From Sporosarcina ureilytica (GTDB lineage Bacteria; Bacillota; Bacilli; Bacillales_A; Planococcaceae): a stretch of DNA of 64,000 nt. The stretch spans positions 1,054,001 through 1,118,000 of the forward strand of contig NZ_CP017560.1 in assembly GCF_001753205.1 (NCBI RefSeq), written 5' to 3'. The notes beneath the pieces are model-generated. The model searched no databases. It was not told the origin of the DNA and saw nothing but the letters and a program-made list of their open reading frames with translations. A program made the position numbers and the translations under genes. This document shows positions 52,222 to 61,051 of this stretch, piece after piece (positions within the stretch are counted from its first letter, which is position 1; every line of letters begins with the position of its first letter).

Positions 52222-52641
52222 TTACTTCTTCACCTGCCTTTCGAGTTCCTCTAGCTTTTTTAGTAATTCTAATTCAGCTTCTAAATACTTTATACGGGCT
52301 TCAGCTTTTTCTAATTTCTTCTCAGATGATATATCTTTTGTGGAAGGGCGACCTGTGCCGCCTTTCCCCCGACGCTCTTCTAAAAAACCTTGTTCCCCCA
52401 ATGTTTTATAAGTGTTTTTCCAACGACTTATTGCCGATTGGGCTTTTTTAGCTCCAATCACATCCAAGTTAAATCCATTCTCCATGAAAATCTGAGTCGG
52501 TCCCTTACCGTTCATATTTTTTTTGACGGCACGTATTTTAAATTCCGCATTATATTGAATGGCACGATCTGATACAGAGGCGACATTTGGATTTGATTCT
52601 AGTTGCTTTCTTTGAATTTCGTTGAAAATTATTTTACTCAT
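52222..52641 (-). CDS. IS3 transposase OrfA (DNA-binding subunit)
   Basis: 139 residues with a helix-turn-helix (AEFKIRAVKKNMNGKGPTQIFMENGFN, ISRWKNTYKTLG) and a C-terminal leucine-zipper-like coiled coil (SSEKKLEKAEARIKYLEAELELLKK). The A6G heptamer near its end permits -1 frameshifting into orfB. Confidence 0.9.
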   Translation of the reverse strand: MSKIIFNEIQRKQLESNPNVASVSDRAIQYNAEFKIRAVKKNMNGKGPTQIFMENGFNLDVIGAKKAQSAISRWKNTYKTLGEQGFLEERRGKGGTGRPSTKDISSEKKLEKAEARIKYLEAELELLKKLEELERQVKK

Positions 52642-52783
52642 TCGAAAATCTCCCGTTCTAAGTATTTTTTTTAGTATAACGGGTTTTTAAAACAGAAAAA
52701 ACCCCGAATAGGTCACTTTTTTTAAAGTGTCCACTATTCGGGGTTCAGTTCAAACTGTGATTGCTATCTCTCTTTTTTAATAT

Positions 52784-53068
52784 TTATTCCTTACTTTGAT
52801 TATTTAGCATTTGCTGCTGCGCCATTCTGACCATCTCTTTTACCATACTTCCACCAATGGAACCGCCAATTTTTCCGGCATTTTCTGCGGTGATTTGTCC
52901 GTTATTCCCTTTGGATAATGGAATGCCAAGTTCATCCGCAATTTCAAATTTAACATTGTCTGGATTATCTTTTGGGACACGATAACCTTGTTTCTTCATT
53001 ACATCTGCTTTCAGTTTATTTAAACCTTCTCTTGCTTCAGGAACAAGAATTTTATTGTTTTTCGCCAT
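52784..53068 (-). CDS. alpha/beta-type small acid-soluble spore protein
   Basis: 94 residues. KFEIADELGIPLSKGN matches the GPR-protease cleavage and DNA-binding segment of alpha/beta SASPs. ENAGKIGGSIGGSMVKEMVRMAQQQM is the second conserved helix region. It coats spore DNA and protects it from UV. It is longer than the usual 60-75 aa because of an extra basic N-terminal stretch (ILVPEAREGLNKLKADVMKKQGYR). AAAGGAGGGCAAT precedes the ATG. Marks the host as a spore former. Confidence 0.9.
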   Translation of the reverse strand: MAKNNKILVPEAREGLNKLKADVMKKQGYRVPKDNPDNVKFEIADELGIPLSKGNNGQITAENAGKIGGSIGGSMVKEMVRMAQQQMLNNQSKE

Positions 53069-53253
53069 TTATTGCCCTCCTTTATCGATAGGATTTCCAA
53101 AAAAACCTGAGTTAGCCAGAATAATTTTGCAATCAGGTACTCATAATATCTTTCTTTGAGGGCATACTTTTATCAAGTTTGCACGAGTTTATTTATGAAG
53201 ATGAAATAGTTAGATGAAAAATAACAGAAAACGTTACAAGGAGGTTATTATCT

Positions 53254-54915
53254 TTGACAACATTATCCGTTTTTGCATTAGGTGGATTAAATGAAATTGG
53301 AAAAAATATGTATGTAATTCAATATGACGATGACATTGTTATCGTAGACTGTGGTTCAAAGTTTCCAGATGAAAGTTCGTTAGGGGTAGACTTAATTATC
53401 CAAGATATTGCTTATCTGAAAGAAAATCGGGAGAAAATCCGCGGACTCCTCGTTACACATGGACATGAAGACCATATTGGCGGCATTCCTTACTTTTTAA
53501 AGCAAATTAACGTTCCTGTGTATGCAACGCGATTAACGCTCGGACTAATTAATATAAAATTAAAGGAACATGGACTTTTACGAAATACAGATTTGCAGCT
53601 TATTCATGGGGACTCAAGCTTGAACTTCGGGACGATGGATGTGACGTTTTTTAAAACAAACCATAGTATTCCAGACTGTTTAGGAATTGTCTTCCATACG
53701 CCTGAGGGAGTCGTTGTACATACCGGCGATTTTAAGTTTGATTTTACGCCAATTAACAATGATTATGCGGATATTAATAAAATGGCGGAAATCGGTTCAA
53801 AAGGTGTGTTACTTTTATTATCAGAAAGTACAAACGCAGAACGACCGGGCTTTAACCCATCTGAGCGGCTGATTGGCAAAAAGATTGAAGAAGAGTTTAG
53901 AAAAGCACGGAAAAAAATCTTTATCTCTACTTTCGCGTCAAATGTTCATCGTGTCCAACAAGTGGTAGACGCTGCACATAAAACAAATCGTAAACTCGCT
54001 TTACTCGGTCGAAGTATGGTGAATGTCGTGTCTGTAGCGGAGGAGCTTGGCTATTTGCATATTCCGGAAGGCATGTTAATTGAAAAGCAGGATATTGACC
54101 AATTTGACCCGGAAGAAGTCGCAATATTATGTACGGGAAGCCAAGGGGAAGCGATGGCGGCATTGTCTCGACTCTCGACTTCTAATTTTCGTCAAGTGAA
54201 GATACATTCTGACGATACGGTGATTTTTGCCTCATCACCAATTCCTGGTAATGAAAAAAACGTGTCACAAGTGATTGATAATTTATTGCATCTTGGCGCA
54301 AATGTTATTTATGGTTCAGGAAGTGGTACGGGATTACATGTTTCTGGGCATGCATGTCAGGAAGAATTAAAGCTTATGTTAACGCTGATGAAACCGAAAT
54401 ATTTTATGCCGATTCACGGGGAATTTAGAATGCTTCATAAGCATCGCTCACTTGCCGAATCTGTCGGCGTTGAATTCGATAATATCTTCATTATGAATAA
54501 CGGCGATGTCATTGAAATTACAAATGGAGAAGCTCGTCAAACGAAGACGGTGCATTCGGGGCATATTTTTGTAGATGGATTAGGCATTGGCGATGTCGGC
54601 AATGTCGTCCTGCGCGACCGGAAACTTTTATCTGAAGAAGGCATTGTTGTAATTGTGGTGACAATTAATCGGAACAATGGCGAACTTGTCTCTAATCCAG
54701 ACATCATTTCTAGAGGATTTGTATATAGACGTGATGCAGAAGAACTGATACAAGAAGTGAATGATTTAGTTATTAAGAAAGTGGCTGAATTGCAAGGTGT
54801 GAACAGAAATCAGCAAGGGGTTGTTAGACAAACACTGAAAAAAGCGACCGAGCAGCTGTTATATGTTGAAACGAAAAGAAGGCCTATGATATTGCCTATC
54901 GTGATAGAAGTGTAA
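53254..54915 (+). CDS. ribonuclease J family (MBL-fold)
   Basis: 553 residues, TTG start 53254 behind AAGGAGG. MBL catalytic motif THGHEDHIGGIPYF is intact, as in RNase J1 (B. subtilis J2 has a degenerate version). Beta-CASP features are LLLLSESTNAERPGF, STFASNVHRVQQV, GSQGEAMAAL and HVSGHACQEELKLM, and a C-terminal domain follows (RGFVYRRDAEELIQE, KRRPMILPIVIEV). 5'-exo/endonuclease of mRNA decay. The mix of J1-like active site with J2-like C terminus leaves J1/J2/paralogue status open. Confidence 0.9.
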   Translation: MTTLSVFALGGLNEIGKNMYVIQYDDDIVIVDCGSKFPDESSLGVDLIIQDIAYLKENREKIRGLLVTHGHEDHIGGIPYFLKQINVPVYATRLTLGLINIKLKEHGLLRNTDLQLIHGDSSLNFGTMDVTFFKTNHSIPDCLGIVFHTPEGVVVHTGDFKFDFTPINNDYADINKMAEIGSKGVLLLLSESTNAERPGFNPSERLIGKKIEEEFRKARKKIFISTFASNVHRVQQVVDAAHKTNRKLALLGRSMVNVVSVAEELGYLHIPEGMLIEKQDIDQFDPEEVAILCTGSQGEAMAALSRLSTSNFRQVKIHSDDTVIFASSPIPGNEKNVSQVIDNLLHLGANVIYGSGSGTGLHVSGHACQEELKLMLTLMKPKYFMPIHGEFRMLHKHRSLAESVGVEFDNIFIMNNGDVIEITNGEARQTKTVHSGHIFVDGLGIGDVGNVVLRDRKLLSEEGIVVIVVTINRNNGELVSNPDIISRGFVYRRDAEELIQEVNDLVIKKVAELQGVNRNQQGVVRQTLKKATEQLLYVETKRRPMILPIVIEV

Positions 54916-54952
54916 AAACCAGGTGAAGAACCTTATTCTTCACCTGGTTTTT
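54914..54952. terminator. bidirectional terminator
   Basis: AAAAACCAGGTGAAGAA pairs with TTCTTCACCTGGTTTTT around 5 nt, between convergent RNase J and protease genes. Confidence 0.9.
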
Positions 54953-55739
54953 CATTAGCCTGATGGAAGTAATCGATTGGCACAACGAGACCGACTTTTC
55001 CGTATGTATCATGGTTCATCGTCGCAAAAATAACACCGATCACGTCACCTTTTACGTTGAAGACTGGACTTCCGCTATTGCCACGATAGACAGGTGCTTG
55101 AATCATCATCACTTCTTTATCCCAGTCAGTCAACTTTGTGTAATCGAGCATCTTCCCTTCATTGGCAATCCCATGAAAACTGAGTGGATTCCCGATAAAG
55201 CGTATCGGTGCATTTGTTGTAAAATCCATTGCATTAGCAACAGTTAAAAAAGGAAGTTTTGTACCATCGACTTGAAGGACAGCAAGATCAATAGTCGGGA
55301 AGGTATCAACAACAGTCGCCGTGAATCGTCCGTCGTCGGGAAATGAAACGGTTACGCGGTCATTCCCTTCGATGACATGATAATTTGTAATCATTTTTCC
55401 ATCATTTGAAATCGAAAATCCGGTTCCTTTCCCGTCATCAGTTGAGACAACGACCACTGATTTTTTGAAATGAGCGATTTCTTCGTCTTGGGATAATTTT
55501 GCAGACGTTTTCAGAAATTCAATCGCGGGGATAGAATACACTTCAAAAATAGCAGAAAATGTACTAAACGTAAGAACGAGCGCCATTAACCAGAATATCC
55601 ATCTTGGAAAAGGCCGTTTTGTTCTTGGATTTTCCTTTTCAAGTCTAGCTTTTCTTAATGCCTCTTGTTGCGCCTCCAATACTAGTTCATTAAACTCTTC
55701 TTCGGTTAATTCTTCGGACGTATAATGATCTTCATTCAT
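54933..55739 (-). CDS. membrane-anchored trypsin-like serine protease (HtrA-like, no PDZ)
   Basis: 268 residues. An acidic cytosolic N terminus (SEELTEEEFNELVLEAQQEAL) precedes one transmembrane helix (WIFWLMALVLTFSTFSAIF, ~48-66) and an extracellular chymotrypsin-fold domain. The triad is visible: TNYHVIEG (His), TIDLAVLQ (Asp) and YRGNSGSPVF (Ser). No PDZ domain follows, unlike DegP/HtrA. Likely an envelope protein-quality protease. Ends inside the shared terminator. Confidence 0.88.
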   Translation of the reverse strand: MNEDHYTSEELTEEEFNELVLEAQQEALRKARLEKENPRTKRPFPRWIFWLMALVLTFSTFSAIFEVYSIPAIEFLKTSAKLSQDEEIAHFKKSVVVVSTDDGKGTGFSISNDGKMITNYHVIEGNDRVTVSFPDDGRFTATVVDTFPTIDLAVLQVDGTKLPFLTVANAMDFTTNAPIRFIGNPLSFHGIANEGKMLDYTKLTDWDKEVMMIQAPVYRGNSGSPVFNVKGDVIGVIFATMNHDTYGKVGLVVPIDYFHQANEKPGEE

Positions 55740-55854
55740 TATTTACACTTCCTTCGGAGAGAGCATTACTGTATATATTCATGATAGCATTTATCGAGGA
55801 ATTAAAAAGCGCTGACTTCCTGATTACTATAAAACTCGATATCCTTCTAGCAAA

Positions 55855-55889
55855 ATAAAAAAGACAAAGTCGTCATCGACTTTGTCTTC
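55855..55889 (-). terminator. terminator of the LysM-3D gene
   Basis: AAGACAAAGTCG and CGACTTTGTCTT around TCAT, followed on the minus strand by TTTTTTATTTTG. Confidence 0.82.
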
Positions 55890-55897
55890 CTCATAAA

Positions 55898-56743
55898 TTA
55901 ATCCAAAATTTTAATTTGTACTGTTCGACGTCCCCAGTTTAATGCATCTTGTTGATTTTCAATGAAGACATCAATGATATTCCCTTTAATGGCACCGCCG
56001 ATATCTCCAGCGATTGCTTCGCCGTAACCTTCAACCCATACACGGGAGCCGAGGGGAATGATGGACGGATCCACTGCGATGACTTTGAGATGTGGGTTTG
56101 CCCGTAAATTGATTCCGGTATAGGTTGTTCCGGAACAACCTTGGCAATATGCTGTATAGGCGGTAGCAGTGACCGTCAGTTCTCTCCCGGATGCCGACGC
56201 AGGAACTTGCTTGTTTGCGGTTGAATTGTTTGCAGTATTATTTGTTGTGTTATTTGATGCGTTGTTATTTTGAGCAGGTTGTTTTGCTGGCTCATTTGTT
56301 GTTTTGTTTTCCGTGGCAGGAGTAGATGGAGTTGCCGCCTTTGCGACATTTTTGGGTGGTGCTTTTGGATTCTTGCCATCTACCGATAGTTCTTGTCCGG
56401 GGTAGATTAAATGACCCGATACTCCATTCCAATTCATCAAGTCCGATAAGGAAATTTGATGGGCACTTGCGATTTCATAGAGTGTATCCCCTTTTTGGAC
56501 GATATATGTGCCGCTTTTACTTTCAATCTTTTTTTCTGGTTCAGGTAAGATAAGGGTTGATTCTAATTCATTCCAAGTAAACAAGTCATCTACACTAATA
56601 TCATTATTTTGTGCAATGTCCCATAATGTTTCGCCGGTTTCAACTTTGTACGTGGAAGTCGACGCTTCTACTGTAGCTTGTCCGCCAGTCAACCCTATGA
56701 CTAATGCGAGTGCAAGCATTAGACCTACGATATGTTTTTGCAT
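55898..56743 (-). CDS. LysM and 3D-domain cell-wall protein (YocH-like)
   Basis: 281 residues. Signal peptide (GLMLALALVIGLTGGQATVEAS), two LysM repeats (TYKVETGETLWDIAQNNDIS, TYIVQKGDTLYEIASAHQIS), a Thr/Asn-rich low-complexity linker (~135-185) and a C-terminal 3D domain (VIAVDPSIIPLGSRVWVEG, GGAIKGNIIDVF with the three Asp). A secreted muralytic or amidase-type enzyme. A WalR-type box lies about 160 bp upstream, consistent with YocH being a WalKR target. GAGGAGGAAACAATTTT precedes the ATG. Confidence 0.9.
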   Translation of the reverse strand: MQKHIVGLMLALALVIGLTGGQATVEASTSTYKVETGETLWDIAQNNDISVDDLFTWNELESTLILPEPEKKIESKSGTYIVQKGDTLYEIASAHQISLSDLMNWNGVSGHLIYPGQELSVDGKNPKAPPKNVAKAATPSTPATENKTTNEPAKQPAQNNNASNNTTNNTANNSTANKQVPASASGRELTVTATAYTAYCQGCSGTTYTGINLRANPHLKVIAVDPSIIPLGSRVWVEGYGEAIAGDIGGAIKGNIIDVFIENQQDALNWGRRTVQIKILD

Positions 56744-56820
56744 AAAATTGTTTCCTCCTCTTTAAGAAAAATTTGTTTTTCTTAAAATTTGTAAACACTA
56801 TTCAACATTTTCATATTCCA

Positions 56821-56856
56821 AAAGGCTGCTCCTGGCCATAAGAGCATTTCGCCTTT
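56821..56856 (-). promoter_or_regulatory. nested inverted repeat in the LysM-3D leader
   Basis: AAAGGC and GCCTTT enclose GCTC/GAGC, forming a two-step stem about 80 nt upstream of the start codon. Could be an attenuator or leader structure; no known riboswitch core is recognisable. Confidence 0.35.
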
Positions 56857-56903
56857 AGAGTAGTAGTAACCACGGCTACTAAAATATATACAAAGACAAC
56901 CAA

Positions 56904-56920
56904 TGTAATATATTTGTAAT
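56904..56920 (+). promoter_or_regulatory. WalR (YycF) box
   Basis: TGTAAT-ATATT-TGTAAT is an exact match to the WalR consensus TGTWAH-N5-TGTWAH. It sits between the divergent LysM-3D gene and the epimerase gene and could control either; family knowledge favours the wall hydrolase. Confidence 0.65.
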
Positions 56921-57029
56921 ATTAGCGCGATGTAAGGAGAATTTTTTGAATTAGGATAAAATAAACGATAGGATAAGTTAGAAACTTGTAAAAAAAGTTC
57001 TAACCAGACAGTAAGTACGAGAGGATTTG

Positions 57030-58148
57030 ATGAAGATGAAGATTACTGATATAGAAATATTTGGGATTCGTCTACCGCTATACGAACCATTTGTGATTAG
57101 CTATGCCCGTTTTGACGATATGCCTTCTATTATTGTAAAAATCACGACAGATACAGGGCATGTCGGGTATGGGGAAGGTGTTGCAGACGAGCATGTAACG
57201 GGTGAAAGTTGGACATCTACGTTTGAAGTGATTAAAAATACGTTGGCACCAAAATTAATTGGCGAAAATCCGAAAAATATGGAACGAATTCACGATATTA
57301 TGGATGCTGCCATTTACGGGGCACCGACTGCTAAAGCGGCGCTAGATATTGCTTGTTATGATGTTGTTGGAAAATATTTAGGTGTTCCCGTTTATGATTT
57401 ATTGGGCGGGAGGTATCACGCGGAATTTCCAATTACACATGTGTTAAGTATTGCTTCTCCTGAAGATATGGCTAACGAAGCGGAAGAGAGAGTCGCGGCG
57501 GGTTATCGTTCGCTGAAAATGAAAGTCGGCGAACAAGTGATGGACGACGTGAGAAGAATTGAAGCGGTGAGAGCACGTGTTGGTGAAGAAATCGCCATTC
57601 GTGTTGATGTCAATCAAGGTTGGATAAATAGTGGTAATACATTACTAGGTCTTCGAAAGTTAGAACATTGTGCACTCGACTGGATTGAACAACCTGTCCT
57701 AGCAGATGATATCGACGGCATGGTTGAAGTAAAGGCGAAAACACATACGCCATTAATGATTGATGAAGGGTTGCGCGGTGTCCGTGAGATGAGAGAAATT
57801 ATTGCGAAACGTGCTGCAGACAAGGTCAATATTAAATTAATGAAGTGCGGAGGGATTTACCCTGCGATGAAACTGGCACATATGGCTGAAATGGCGGGCA
57901 TGGAATGTCAAGTTGGATCAATGGTTGAGTCTTCTGTCGGATCTGCTGCTGGATTTCACGTCGCTTTTTCCAAAAGAGTGATGACGAGTGTTGAACTAAC
58001 AGGACCGTTAAAGTTTAAAGAAGATATCGGCAACTTGCATTATGACGTTCCTTTTATCCGTTTGAATGAAAAACCAGGTCTCGGTATTGATGTGGATGAA
58101 CAACAATTACAAAAATTAACAAGCTTTACAGGGAAGGTTTCATCATGA
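57030..58148 (+). CDS. enolase-superfamily enzyme (dipeptide epimerase / muconate-lactonizing type)
   Basis: About 372 residues. The catalytic barrel shows the K-x-K motif (SLKMKVGE, ~162-167), metal ligands in RVDVNQGW (Asp), WIEQPV (Glu) and MIDEGLRG (Asp/Glu), and a Lys in DKVNIKLMKCGG. This is the layout of L-Ala-D/L-Glu epimerases and MLE-type racemases; substrate specificity cannot be decided. ATG 57030 is 5 nt after GAGAGG; ATG 57036 is also possible. It overlaps the GNAT gene by 4 bp and is divergent from a muralytic protein. Confidence 0.82.
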   Translation: MKMKITDIEIFGIRLPLYEPFVISYARFDDMPSIIVKITTDTGHVGYGEGVADEHVTGESWTSTFEVIKNTLAPKLIGENPKNMERIHDIMDAAIYGAPTAKAALDIACYDVVGKYLGVPVYDLLGGRYHAEFPITHVLSIASPEDMANEAEERVAAGYRSLKMKVGEQVMDDVRRIEAVRARVGEEIAIRVDVNQGWINSGNTLLGLRKLEHCALDWIEQPVLADDIDGMVEVKAKTHTPLMIDEGLRGVREMREIIAKRAADKVNIKLMKCGGIYPAMKLAHMAEMAGMECQVGSMVESSVGSAAGFHVAFSKRVMTSVELTGPLKFKEDIGNLHYDVPFIRLNEKPGLGIDVDEQQLQKLTSFTGKVSS

Positions 58149-58831
58149 ATCAAAAACATATCTTGAAAAATAAAAAAGAAATAACGATTAAAGAATGTAC
58201 AGTGGAACATATCGAGGCAATTCAAGCACTCCAATTGGAAGTCATTCAATCATTAACGACAGAGTCTTTTTTACAACCACTATCCAAAGAGGAGTTTTCA
58301 CATATATTAACGGGAAATGGATTGATGATAGGGGCTTTTCACGAAGAAGAATTAGTCGCATTTAGAGCGCTTTTAATTCCTGATGAAAATGAAGAAGACC
58401 ATTTAGGTGAGGATGCAGGACTTGCAAAAGAAGCGTGGGCATCCGTAATTTACTCCGAAGTGTCGAATGTGTTGCCAAGTTTTCGAGGGAATGGCCTACA
58501 AAAATTATTAGGAGAAATTATTTTTAATGAAATTGATACAAAGAAGTATCGTTATATTTGTGCAACGGTAGCACCTTTTAATATCGCGAGCCTAATAGAT
58601 AAGTTTGCACACGGTTTACAAATTGTTGCGCTAAAAGAAAAGTATCACGATATGCTGAGGTATGTGTTTGTGAAAGACTTACAACAAGAAGAAAAGCATG
58701 CCCTGGATCAAGTCTTTATTCAAATGGCCGATACGAATAAACAGCAAGCCCTTTTAGCAGAAGGGTGGATCGGGACGAGTATGCAAAAGAACGAAGATGA
58801 GTGGGCAGTAACGTATAAAAAGTATGCATGA
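58145..58831 (+). CDS. GNAT-family N-acetyltransferase
   Basis: 228 residues. ITIKECTVEHIEAIQALQLEVI at the N terminus, a central YSEVSNVLPSFRGNGLQKLLG acetyl-CoA loop (R-G-N-G) and ATVAPFNIASLIDKF complete the GNAT core, with an additional C-terminal region. Coupled to the enolase-superfamily gene by an ATGA overlap, suggesting a shared pathway on an amino-acid or peptide substrate. Confidence 0.85.
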   Translation: MNQKHILKNKKEITIKECTVEHIEAIQALQLEVIQSLTTESFLQPLSKEEFSHILTGNGLMIGAFHEEELVAFRALLIPDENEEDHLGEDAGLAKEAWASVIYSEVSNVLPSFRGNGLQKLLGEIIFNEIDTKKYRYICATVAPFNIASLIDKFAHGLQIVALKEKYHDMLRYVFVKDLQQEEKHALDQVFIQMADTNKQQALLAEGWIGTSMQKNEDEWAVTYKKYA

Positions 58832-58947
58832 CTTTGGTAAGGTTTATCTGAAGCTGAACTAAGAGAAAAGTTGTGAGTTGACAATTTCATGAAACTTCTC
58901 ATTTGATCACCCGTAGAATAGAAGCGAGATGGAAAGGGTGGTCATGA

Positions 58948-59586
58948 ATGAAGAGTATGTACCATGATGAGTCAGAGCTAAAAAACGAGGTCAATCCTTG
59001 GACAGCGATTTGGTATTCACCAAGAGCGGCGATACGCTCGTTCATTGAAAATCAAAGAACTATGATAGCATGCGTTTTGGCAATACTTACAGGCGTAACG
59101 AATGTCTTAAATAAAGCAATGGATGACAATATAGGAGAACACATGGCCATTCCAGCTATTTTACTCCTTGCGTTTATCGGGGGTGCAATAGCCGGATTAA
59201 TCGGCTGGTTCTTTTTATCTGGAATGATGTTGTTAATCGGTAAATTGTTCGGTGGTAAAGCGACTTTTAAAGAAATGAGCATGGGAATTGCTGCTGCTTA
59301 TATTCCTTTGGCATTATCGATTATTTTGTACGTATTGGATTTATTGTTTTTAGGTGAGAAACTATTTATGGACGTTCAACTGTCAACATTTCAAGTATTA
59401 TGGATCTTATTATCTGGATTTATCGCGCTAATTCTATCTATTTGGAGTATTTTCCTAACTGTGAAAGCAGTTGCGGAAGCACATCGCTTTTCTTCGTGGA
59501 AAGGTTTATTAACCGTCATTATTCCATCGGCGTTCATATTCCTTTTGATAGTTGGATTTATTTTAATTGTTTCCATTTTATATTAA
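58948..59586 (+). CDS. Yip1-family membrane protein
   Basis: 212 residues. NPWTAIWYSPRAAIRSFIENQ at the N terminus is the Yip1/YIP1-domain opening. Five hydrophobic segments follow (about 38-56, 64-90, 106-128, 137-160 and 180-205). Bacterial members are of unknown function. GGAAAGGGTGGTCATGA precedes the ATG. Monocistronic, terminator at 59598. Confidence 0.85.
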   Translation: MKSMYHDESELKNEVNPWTAIWYSPRAAIRSFIENQRTMIACVLAILTGVTNVLNKAMDDNIGEHMAIPAILLLAFIGGAIAGLIGWFFLSGMMLLIGKLFGGKATFKEMSMGIAAAYIPLALSIILYVLDLLFLGEKLFMDVQLSTFQVLWILLSGFIALILSIWSIFLTVKAVAEAHRFSSWKGLLTVIIPSAFIFLLIVGFILIVSILY

Positions 59587-59597
59587 GCAAAATAAAA

Positions 59598-59630
59598 AGA
59601 GTAAAGAGGGATTACCATCTTTACTTTTTT
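59598..59630. terminator. bidirectional terminator
   Basis: AGTAAAGA and TCTTTACT around a 10-nt loop with AAAAAG/TTTTTT flanks, between the convergent Yip1 and phosphodiesterase genes. Confidence 0.78.
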
Positions 59631-59634
59631 GCAT

Positions 59635-60354
59635 TTAATGATCTAAGTAAGCCATCATTTTTTCCGGATAGTCTGTAAAGATCGCTTGCACGCCCATCTC
59701 TTTTAATGCCAGCATTGTCCTTGGTTTATTCACTGTAAAGACACGGACAGGAACACCTTGGGCGATTAATTGTTGAATCGATGGGTTCCGAATTGCCCGA
59801 TGAGAAATATGAAGCGCATCTGCATGGATTTCGTGTAAATAATGAAAAGGATCGGCAAACCCTTTCATGGCGAGTGCAGCAGTTTGGATGTGTGGGTCCA
59901 ACTCTTTTATAATTTGGAAGGATTGATGGTTAAATGAAGAAATGATGACGCGGTGTGCCATTCCCATTTCGTGAATGAGTTGTAGCACTTTCTCTTCAAT
60001 GCCTTCGTAGCGTATAACATCTGTTTTAAGTTCGATATTGATCAGATGATTAGTGTCTGAAAAAATTTCGAGCACTTCTGCCAATAAAGGGATTTTCTCT
60101 CCTTGAAATGCTTTTGAAAAACGAATTCCAAAATCATACGTTTTTAGCTCGTCTACTGTTAAATCCTTCACAAAACCTTGACCATTCGACGTTCGATTAA
60201 TCATTTCATCATGAATCACGACAAGTTCGTTATCATTTGTAAGATGAACATCTAATTCAATTCCTGTAATTGGTAATTGGGCTGCATCCCGAAAGGCGGC
60301 TAATGTATTTTCCGGGTAGGTCCCCGAGGAACCACGATGTGCATAAATGTGCAT
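59635..60354 (-). CDS. glycerophosphodiester phosphodiesterase
   Basis: 239 residues of the GDPD TIM-barrel. IYAHRGSSGTYPENTLAAF carries the catalytic His and Arg, GIELDVHLTNDNELVVIHDEMINRT the metal-binding Glu/Asp and second His, and NIELKTDV a further Glu. No signal peptide, so cytosolic. Releases glycerol-3-phosphate from deacylated phospholipids. Confidence 0.93.
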   Translation of the reverse strand: MHIYAHRGSSGTYPENTLAAFRDAAQLPITGIELDVHLTNDNELVVIHDEMINRTSNGQGFVKDLTVDELKTYDFGIRFSKAFQGEKIPLLAEVLEIFSDTNHLINIELKTDVIRYEGIEEKVLQLIHEMGMAHRVIISSFNHQSFQIIKELDPHIQTAALAMKGFADPFHYLHEIHADALHISHRAIRNPSIQQLIAQGVPVRVFTVNKPRTMLALKEMGVQAIFTDYPEKMMAYLDH

Positions 60355-60419
60355 TATTCCACTCCTAACTCAACTTTGCAACATCTTATAGTGTATGTTA
60401 GTAGATGTGTGTAATGTTC

Positions 60420-60977
60420 CTATTCATACCATTCTTTCAGCTGCTCTTCTTCAGCAATAAAATTTAAATCGTCAGCAGTGATGGTTATTAATTGATAATC
60501 TGCAGTTTCCATATAGCGCTCGACTAATCTTTTTACAAATTTTGGAGAACCTTCATTTTCAGCGTCATAGACAAGCACCATCCCATCAGAATTGCGAATC
60601 AAAAACTTATCTTTTTCAGTAAATTGCCAAGGCGCTTCATAAGGTGTAGAGGTTAGGCTCACCTGATAATCTGCATGAACCAACATGGATTGATACTTTT
60701 CCTTATTGGCGTCATTCCAATTTTGCTCTTGATCAATAAAAGGGGTGATGACAGCATACTTCAACTGAGGGTATTCTTCTTGAAGTTCCAAAATAACTTC
60801 AGTCGCCCACAGTTCTACCCCAAGCTGTCCACTGACAATAATCCATTCTAATCCATCAGGAATTAATGAGATAAATTGACTTTTTAATGCTTTTTTAATA
60901 ATGGAGATACCAGGGTGTTTATCGTCAAATATGCCTAGTTCATGTTGTTTATAACCTGTCACAAAAACCCTTTTCAC
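60420..60977 (-). CDS. ypsA: YpsA-family protein (SLOG fold)
   Basis: 185 residues from GTG at 60977 (VKRVFVTGYKQHELGIF), 8 nt after AGGAGG; a start at 61037 would add 20 residues without support. FVTGYKQHELG, WIIVSGQLGVELWATE and KFLIRNSDGMVLVYDAENEGS are diagnostic of YpsA/DUF1273. The fold binds nucleotide-like ligands. In Firmicutes YpsA affects cell division by an undefined mechanism. Confidence 0.9.
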   Translation of the reverse strand: MKRVFVTGYKQHELGIFDDKHPGISIIKKALKSQFISLIPDGLEWIIVSGQLGVELWATEVILELQEEYPQLKYAVITPFIDQEQNWNDANKEKYQSMLVHADYQVSLTSTPYEAPWQFTEKDKFLIRNSDGMVLVYDAENEGSPKFVKRLVERYMETADYQLITITADDLNFIAEEEQLKEWYE

Positions 60978-61024
60978 ATCTATGACCTCCTGTGAAAAAT
61001 TATAATCGTTAATAAATAATAAAA

Positions 61025-61051
61025 AAGTCAGTTTCACTAGGAAACTGACTT
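61025..61051 (-). terminator. orphan minus-strand terminator upstream of ypsA
   Basis: AAGTCAGTTTC and GAAACTGACTT around 5 nt, followed on the minus strand by TTTTTTATTATT. No minus-strand gene lies between it and tetR, so it may end a short RNA from the 61.05-61.3 kb gap, in which I see no coding gene. Confidence 0.65.

Larger units (their letters stand above)
51263..52752 (-). mobile_element. IS3-family insertion sequence (IS150-like)
   Basis: 1490 bp. Terminal inverted repeats start TGAACTGAACCC on both ends and remain related for about 37 bp (GGACA, TTTAA and AAAAG shared). A 3-bp AAC lies on each side as target duplication. It carries two overlapping-frame genes with an A6G slippery site. 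The flanks, AAAGAGGGAGATAGC (left) and GCTATCTCTCTTTTTT (right), are complementary: the insertion is in the loop of a pre-existing terminator between the convergent 50989 and SASP genes. Confidence 0.92.
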
